DNA from: Magnolia sinica
Taxonomy: Eukaryota; Streptophyta; Magnoliopsida; Magnoliales; Magnoliaceae
DNA: 64,000 nucleotides
Direction of reading: 5' to 3'
NCBI RefSeq assembly: GCF_029962835.1
Contig: NC_080581.1
Location: forward strand, 24,628,001 to 24,692,000
Shown here: positions 58,827-64,000 of the stretch, one piece after another
Layout of the letters: each line of letters opens with the position of its first letter
How positions within the stretch are numbered: the first letter of the stretch is position 1
Made by a program: the position numbers and the translations under genes
The notes under the pieces: model-generated
What the model saw: the letters and a program-made list of their open reading frames with translations, nothing else
Databases searched by the model: none
What the model was told of the DNA's origin: nothing

Positions 58827-61800
58827 AATAGGTCCATGATTTATATTGTCTAGATTATCAAAGTAATGTGGAATGGTAAGCATATTTTATGAAAAGGTTG
58901 TGAAACATTACTATAATCTAGATCAAAAGGATAAAAATATATCCCTCATGATTGACTAACTACTTTTCCATGGACCTGGATTGAACTCCACTCCATCCTC
59001 CATTTTGCCAGATGATTTTAGGCCGTAAACCAAACATTAGGCAGATTCAAAACTCAGGGTAATGCCAAACGTTTCAGCCTGACTTACTGACCCATTTGTA
59101 TACCTAGAGCTAATAAAGTGGGGCCAACCCACTGGGAGTAACACGTTTGGCCTGCTACATGGTGCCACAACCAACATTTCACCTTGGTTCTTTTGCATAT
59201 CTAAAATAGGCTAGATGGTTGAAGGGTAACTTACTTCTTCAAGGCAGCATCAAAATCAGTCTCCTTTTTGTAATTGAAAGCATCATCATACCCAAACTCA
59301 TCCTTTAGAAGCTTTACCTACAAATCATGCATTTCAACAAAATTTTCAGACCATAGTGACTTAATTCATTGAAGATCAAATAAATTGGTGAACATTAGGC
59401 ACACAACCATAACTATATAGGAGAATAAAAATAAGCCTCCTTTTTGTAATTGTCATGTGAGTAATAAAAATAAGAGAGATTCCAACCCATTGATCTTCAA
59501 CCCAATCGGACTATTGATCTAGTCAGACTATTTATATTTAACTTTGGCCTAATTACACTATTGGTCATGATTAATATCATCCAAAATCAAACCATTGAAC
59601 TTTGACATCAATCTAATCAGACCATTTATGGGGTTTATCAACCTGTGTGGATCTCAATCTACCTACCCACATGAACGGTGGTGGAATTATCGGATCTTCA
59701 TGATACATGGCACAAATGATGTCTCGTTGCACCAGTTCATTAAATGCGATGGGTTTATGTACATCTTATTCCATAGGAACACGTTGTCTCTTTTTGGTTA
59801 AAGGCACGCTGTAATGTGCCCTGAATTGCTATGCATTTGTTGCATTGGTTCAACTCATAAACAGATTGAAATTAAACACATATTAGAAATTTTCATTAGT
59901 TGAAGTTCCAACTGATTGTAGATTCAACAATTATACACGTATTAAAACCATAAAGCATCAATTAAAAAAAAAAAAAAAAACTGTCTTCTGATTTTTTTTC
60001 TAATTTATTAGTCTTCAATTTTATTTTTATTTTTTTTCTGAATTTCAATAACTAGGAAAAATACATAAAACAAAAAAAGGGAAAAAGAAAAATGCATTGT
60101 TGGAACCGATCTAATGCATGTTATTGTAGATTTAACCATTGTACATGTATTAGAACCATAAAGCATTCAATTAGAAAAAACCAACTTTTTTTTTGGGAAT
60201 TTTTCAATAATCATGAAAATTACAAGAAAATTTTCAAAAATAAAAATAGGAAAATGCAATGTTGGAACTGATCTATTGCATGTTATTGTAGATTCAACCA
60301 TTGTACATGTATTAAACCATAATGCATAGAATTAGAAGAAGAAGAACAAAAAGAAGAAGAAGGAAAAAAAAAAAAACATACTTCTCATGATTTTAGAAAT
60401 TTTCAATGATCATGAAAAATATATACAAAATCAAAGAATAGAAAAAGGAAAATGCATGGTTGGAACTGATCTATTGCTTGTTATTGTAGATTCACTCATT
60501 GTACATGTATTAGAACCATGGAACATCAAAGTAGGAGGGCAAAAAAAAAAAAAAAACCAACTTTCAATATTTTTTTTGGAATTTTTTAATGAACATGGAA
60601 AATATATCCGAAATTAAAGAATAGAAAAAGGAAAATGCATCGTTGGAACTAATCTATTAATTATTATTGTAGATTCAACGAGTGTACATGCATTAGAACC
60701 ATGAAGCGTCGAATTAAATTTTTTTTTTTTTAAATACTTCTCATATTTTTTTAGGATTTTTCAATGACCTTGAAAAACTTAAAATAAAAATATATAAATT
60801 AGGAAAATGCATGGTTGGCGATGATTTATTGCCCGTTATTAGATTCAACCATTGTACATATATTAGAATCATGAAGAATCAAATTAGGAAAAAAAAAAAA
60901 AACCTACTTTTCAAATTGTTTTTTTTTTACTCTTTCAATAATTATGAAAATACATCCAAAATTAAAAAAGAAAAAGAAAATGCATTATTGGAACTGACCT
61001 ATTGCATGTTATTGTAGATTCAACCATTATACATGTACTAAAATCATAAATCATCAAATTAGGAAAAAGCACCTACTTTTCTTTTCTTTTTCTTTTCTTT
61101 TTTTTTTTCTTTTTTTTTTTCTTTTTTTTTTTCGAATTTTTCAATAATCATGAAAAATCCATCTGAAAAAAAAAAAAAGAAAAAAAAAAGAAGAAGGAAA
61201 ATGCATTGTTGGGACTGATCTATTGCATGTTATTGTAGATTCAACAATTCTATGTGTTAGAACCACAAGACATGGAAATCAAAAGAAAAAAAAAAAAAAA
61301 AAACTACTTTTCTTATTTTTTCAACTTTTCAATAATCATGAAAAATACATTCGAGATTAAAAAGAAAGAAGAAAAATGCATTGTTGAAACTGATCTATTG
61401 CATGTTATTGTAGAATCAACAATTCTACTTGTATCAGAACCATAAAGCATCAGATTAGAAAAAGAAAACCTACTCGTCATTTTTTTTCAATAGTTATGAA
61501 AAATAAATCCGAAATTATATATATATTTATATAGGAAAATGTATTATAGCACAAGAATAGTCGAATTTGGCTTCAGAACACGTTAGGAGTCTTTTCTTCT
61601 TCTTATTCTTCTTCTTCTTCATCTTCTTTTTATTTTTATTTTTTTATTTTTAAGAGAAAAAAAGAGTGAAATTTAAGGTATAAAAGAGTGGATCTTAAAG
61701 AAGAAGGAGAAAAAAAAAACATTTTCTGCCTGTTATGTGCCCTGAATTGCTATGTACTCCCCTCCCCTCATTATACCTACGTATTGCGTAAACGTAACCA

Positions 61801-61988
61801 TTTTTTAATACCTTACATCCTGTACCATGCCAGTTCGTACCATCACTTTCCGATTGTCCCATTCATGGGAGTTGTTCCCACCATGTTGAAGTTCATCCCT
61901 TAAGCTTGTGCGCTACAAGCTTCGCCTTCTTCTCAGTGATCTCTATATAATTCGATGGGCCTCTCTACTTCAGTGAGAAGCTGGCCAT

Positions 61989-62043
<55 letters not shown>

Positions 62044-62837
62044 GAAGAGAAAAGAAGAGAGAAAATTTTATTTCTCTAATTGTCTCTGGAGCACCATCCA
62101 TCAGGTTGCTGCCGCCCATTCTGCTATTAAAGACCATTAATCCAAGGAAGAATCTCACTCTAATATGTAATAGCGTAGTGGTGCACAAAGAGAAGAGAAG
62201 AGATCATTATATCTTCCTTAGCAAGTAACCAAATTAGAGAACTCTAAACAAGAACTAGATGATATTTTTTATTGAATTGAATGTTCTTGCATAGCACATA
62301 TCATGACCTTGCAAAGGCAACTCATGCCCAAAACCCTAACTCAACCAAACCAGACAAGTTTTGCAAAAATAGAAAATTCCGAAAAATGGTAAAAATTATA
62401 TAGATCGTAAAATCTTAATCAAATTCTCAAAATAAATAACTGGTGCAAGCAATGAAGTTAAAAACCTTATAACATGTAAAGAAATGACAACTGCAAAACT
62501 TGCTAAGAATAGTTAATTCTAACTTTGGATTCAAATTTAACTTAGTAAACGGCCTTTTTTGCAAGGTTGAAATAGGGCAACTGCCATGTCTGTAGATTTC
62601 GTTGCAACCTTTCGAACCACATTCCAGGTGGTGGGCGAGTTACCCATTTATTTCTTTTGTTATTAAATACCTTTTCATCTGTTCCAGTGCTTCCAACAAC
62701 TCTGCAGCCTTTGAGTTTCGCCAATTGGCCAGCAAACATTCCAACTGCTCCAGCTGCTGCTGAAATAAAAACACTCTCTTCTGCTTTTGGATCTCCGACC
62801 ACTTGCATTCCCACCCAAGCTGTAAATCCAGGAATTC
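52993..62837 (-). CDS. NADP-dependent alkenal/double-bond reductase, last four exons
   Basis: Minus-strand exons at 62837-62671, 59317-59235, 53890-53764 and 53247-52993 join in consistent phase and cover about 209 of the family's usual ~345 residues. The N-terminal exons must lie beyond position 64000. The part seen carries the Rossmann-fold NADP(H) site ([15 protein letters not shown]), [20 protein letters not shown] and a normal C-terminus ([10 protein letters not shown], stop TAG). Family members reduce C=C bonds of reactive carbonyls or phenylpropanoids in the cytosol; the substrate cannot be told from this part. Introns are 3.35, 5.34 and 0.52 kb and full of repeats. The third acceptor (before 53890) reads CG instead of AG with no good AG nearby, so this allele may be non-functional even though all four exons lack stops. 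It is a paralogue of the orphan exon at 8319, on the opposite strand. Confidence 0.9.
53250..53620. mobile_element. MITE-like sequence in the last intron
   Basis: Words of the abundant family ('ggccatccaaaaaatagggc', 'atgtcatggtgggcagcaca') fill most of this 0.5 kb intron. Short frames in it are not genes. Confidence 0.45.
53764..53890 (-). CDS. Reductase exon with [11 protein letters not shown]; acceptor is CG
   Basis: 127 bases encoding [20 protein letters not shown] and on to GMISEYNK, followed by donor 'gtgagt'. Phase requires the exon to begin at 53890. The two bases before it (53892-53891, minus) are CG, within 'aaatttaccg|atattttcc', instead of AG. Confidence 0.88.
54000..55369. mobile_element. 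TIR transposon (MULE-like) with internal tandem repeat
   Basis: Left arm 'gggtgtcctgtatcgtaacc' and right arm (inverted) 'aaggtatcccgtatcgctat' begin long diverged inverted repeats of about 110-170 bases, rich in 'cgatacgg' and 'cgttac'. Between them lies AT-rich DNA with four copies of a ~170 base repeat (starts near 54370, 54541, 54706, 54875; core 'gatagaatatgatgtgttaa'). No transposase. Target duplication not clear. It lies in intron 4 of the reductase gene, 110 bases from the exon with the CG acceptor. Confidence 0.6.
55513..57106 (-). mobile_element. TR-GAG-like LTR element, 1.6 kb
   Basis: LTRs of about 0.3 kb at 55513-55840 (3') and 56810-57106 (5') share 'aggaatgagtg', 'tcctcttcaaggga' and 'ccctatccagttgg' type blocks. 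Flanked by TGAAC (55508-55512 and 57107-57111). The primer site 'TGGTATCATAGAA' (minus, 56807-56795) and polypurine tract 'CAAAGGGGGTAA' (minus, 55852-55841) are in place. Only a gag-like frame is inside. A (TA)n run (about 55637-55668) enlarges the 3' LTR. It lies in the reductase intron. Confidence 0.8.
56110..56670 (-). pseudogene. Gypsy-type gag in the TR-GAG element
   Basis: Minus frame 56670-56464 contains [20 protein letters not shown], the start of Ty3/Gypsy retrotransposon gag ('PKFDGE..W'). Further left, in shifted frames, are FHSEGD, an EFVK segment and 'CFIGGLRDD', in the family's usual order. Several stops and frameshifts. It would have encoded only a gag protein, relying on other elements for enzymes. 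Confidence 0.75.
57112..59234. other. Reductase intron 4, right part: assorted repeats
   Basis: No exon seen. MITE-like palindrome at about 57845-58035; hAT-like segment with 'cccctag' end and 'gggtttgggta' words at 58436-58610; (AC)n at 58792-58820; A-rich run at 57727-57770. Confidence 0.5.
59235..59317 (-). CDS. Reductase exon, 83 bp
   Basis: Acceptor 'tttgtag', donor 'gtaagtta'. It encodes [19 protein letters not shown] and TDFDAALK plus two bases, in phase with the exons on both sides. It was identified by family motif, as it is too short to stand out as an open frame. Confidence 0.9.
59814..61754. repeat. Intronic tandem array, about nine units of 165-220 bp
   Basis: Units share 'attgtagattcaaccattgtacatgtatt', 'cataaagcatc', a variable A/T-homopolymer run, 'tttcaataatcatgaaaaat' and 'ggaaaatgcattgttggaac'. 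'gattcaac' starts recur near 59923, 60128, 60291, 60486, 60671, 60841, 61016, 61238 and 61414. The array is bracketed by the direct repeat 'atgtgccctgaattgctatg' at 59814-59833 and 61735-61754. It sits in intron 3 of the reductase gene. The short lysine-rich frames are read-through. Confidence 0.85.
61755..62670. other. Reductase intron 3, right part
   Basis: No exon. A (GA)n run of about 25 units is at 61991-62041, followed by GA-rich sequence to 62065. The rest is unassigned. Confidence 0.5.
62671..62837 (-). CDS. Reductase exon with NADP-binding loop
   Basis: 167 bases after acceptor 'ggacag', ending 'gatgaaaag|gtattt'. It encodes [10 protein letters not shown] through GSTGTDEK, including the glycine-rich loop AAAGAVG. 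The first codon is split (phase 1 from the missing exon). The frame continues past the donor to 62542 only as intron. Confidence 0.92.
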
Positions 62838-64000
62838 CTGTCCATGTAAAAAAAAAAAATGACATAAGAGTAGTCAACTATCAAACCAAATTCAGACTTT
62901 AGGTGTGAAGATCTATGGTGGGCCCAAGTTCAGCCAGGACTCCAGCCTGTTCAAAAACTATGTTTGAAAAATGGAAAGTCCATTTGATTGCTCCGAGTGA
63001 GTCATCTCTAATTGACTTGATGTCACTTGATTACAATCATCCAATACTTGTGATTTTCCAAAAAGGCCTATTCATTGTCTGCTGGGGACCAACAGCCATA
63101 TGATATGGATCATAATTCAAAAATCTCGAATCCACTCCATGTCCACCAAGATGGGTTAACCCAAGGCATTGCTGAATGAGTGCAGTGGCCTGATTTACAA
63201 CCTTAAGAAACTTGTTCTAAATGAATGACTTGGACATCTCCATGTGCAGATGAATTTACAACCTTAAAAATAAAATATTCAATGGATCACGTTCATCTCC
63301 AAACATCACAAGACAAGATCATCACTTGAATCTTTTTATTGGATGATAGCTTAGTTGTTCTGGTTCAAGAACATCGATGGTTCAAATTAGTGCTGTCTTA
63401 GCAACTGGCTCCCAGTGGGGAGACACTGATCAGGTGGGCCATGATGTTAGAAACTGTTACACGGCTAACAAACTTCCAGCCATATATTTATTCCTTGAAC
63501 TGCAAGGCTTATCCGATTAGTGGACTGACTTGATTCTAATGCCATAACCATGGGAATGGTGAACAAAAGCTGCCTATAAGCTGCCTTTTACACTTGTAGG
63601 TGTAGCAAAGCTCAGTTTGTAAACCATGTAAAAAAAATTTGCACATGTAATTTCTTGGTGAAATCTTTCCTTTCCACTTGAAACATGGACCCAAAGCCAT
63701 GAATCATAAATAATAAATACTCCTAAATGAATGCACTTGGGCTAGATATAATGGAATGGATGCCTGATTAATGGACAAGACTTTCATCTTAAATTGGACT
63801 AGGCTGGATTTATCTGTCTCCAAGAAGACTGTCTTTTGACCAGTTCATTGAATTCATTTCTTAAAACTCTACAGCCGTTTCTACTCTTTAAAATGCAAGT
63901 GTTAATCATCATTAGAGAAGCTAGAGAAGCAGTAACATGACATAAAGTGTGTCAGCAAGGAGGATTATAACACTATCTATTCAGTCTGGGGAGCTGATCT
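62838..64000. other. Upstream intron of the reductase gene, incomplete
   Basis: No exon matching the N-terminal or middle part of the family was found on the minus strand, so this intron is longer than 1.16 kb. Scattered MITE-like words ('ctatggtgggcccaagttca' near 62910, 'caggtgggccatgatg' near 63431). Confidence 0.5.

Noticed and set aside
61955..62188. Genes over the (GA)n run
   Set aside because: Both strands' frames are dinucleotide-repeat artefacts in an intron.
8319..62837. One reductase gene spanning the window
   Set aside because: The exon at 8319 is on the plus strand and the other exons are on the minus strand, so they are two paralogues.

Overview
This window is nuclear DNA from a flowering plant. 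The evidence is spliced exons of a plant NADP-dependent alkenal/double-bond reductase, Copia and Gypsy LTR retrotransposons with plant-type primer sites, tRNA-derived SINEs, and many palindromic MITEs carrying the recurring motif 'accgtccatc'. That MITE type reminds me of magnoliid genomes (Magnolia/Liriodendron or laurel relatives), but this is a guess from memory. No complete host gene is present. Most of the 64 kb is layered transposable-element sequence.

Layout. 1-8.3 kb: a Copia LTR, Gypsy LTR fragments, SINEs and a run of MITEs, ending in two foldback elements and a (GA)n tract directly before an ATG. 8.32-8.56 kb (+): first exon of a double-bond reductase; no later exon was found on this strand. 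9.0-14.35 kb: a long minus-strand Gypsy LTR holding a remarkable tandem array of small hairpins. 14.35-42.1 kb: a Russian-doll stack on the minus strand. An older Copia element (Copia-1) has a younger one (Copia-2, 18659-41498) inserted in its 5' LTR with target duplication CTTAT. Copia-2 carries a 4.3 kb solo LTR in its gag-pol region (duplication GATTC) and another solo LTR inserted inside its tRNA primer-binding site (duplication GATAT/GATAC). That second LTR is itself split by a 6.05 kb solo LTR (duplication CGTAT). With the inserts removed, Copia-2 would be about 10.2 kb with LTRs of about 1.8 kb and an extra reading frame between pol and the 3' LTR, an architecture like the SIRE/Maximus group.

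42.1-50.6 kb: host-like intergenic DNA with a SINE, tandem repeats, a hAT-like element, a Gypsy LTR and a MITE. 50.6-51.8 kb (+): a decayed Copia RT/RNase H tail. 53.0-62.8 kb (-): the last four exons of a second double-bond reductase gene, whose first exons lie beyond the right edge. Its introns hold a TIR transposon, a 1.6 kb gag-only LTR element with intact target duplication, and a nine-unit ~190 bp tandem array. The acceptor of the penultimate exon reads CG instead of AG, so this copy may be defective.

All retrotransposon reading frames are interrupted by stops or frameshifts. The strongest candidates for something unusual are the hairpin array (9775-10460), the extra Copia-2 reading frame with a promoter-like repeat cluster in front of it, and Gypsy LTRs that contain arrays of MITE-terminus sequence. 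I did not find a clearly new gene system.
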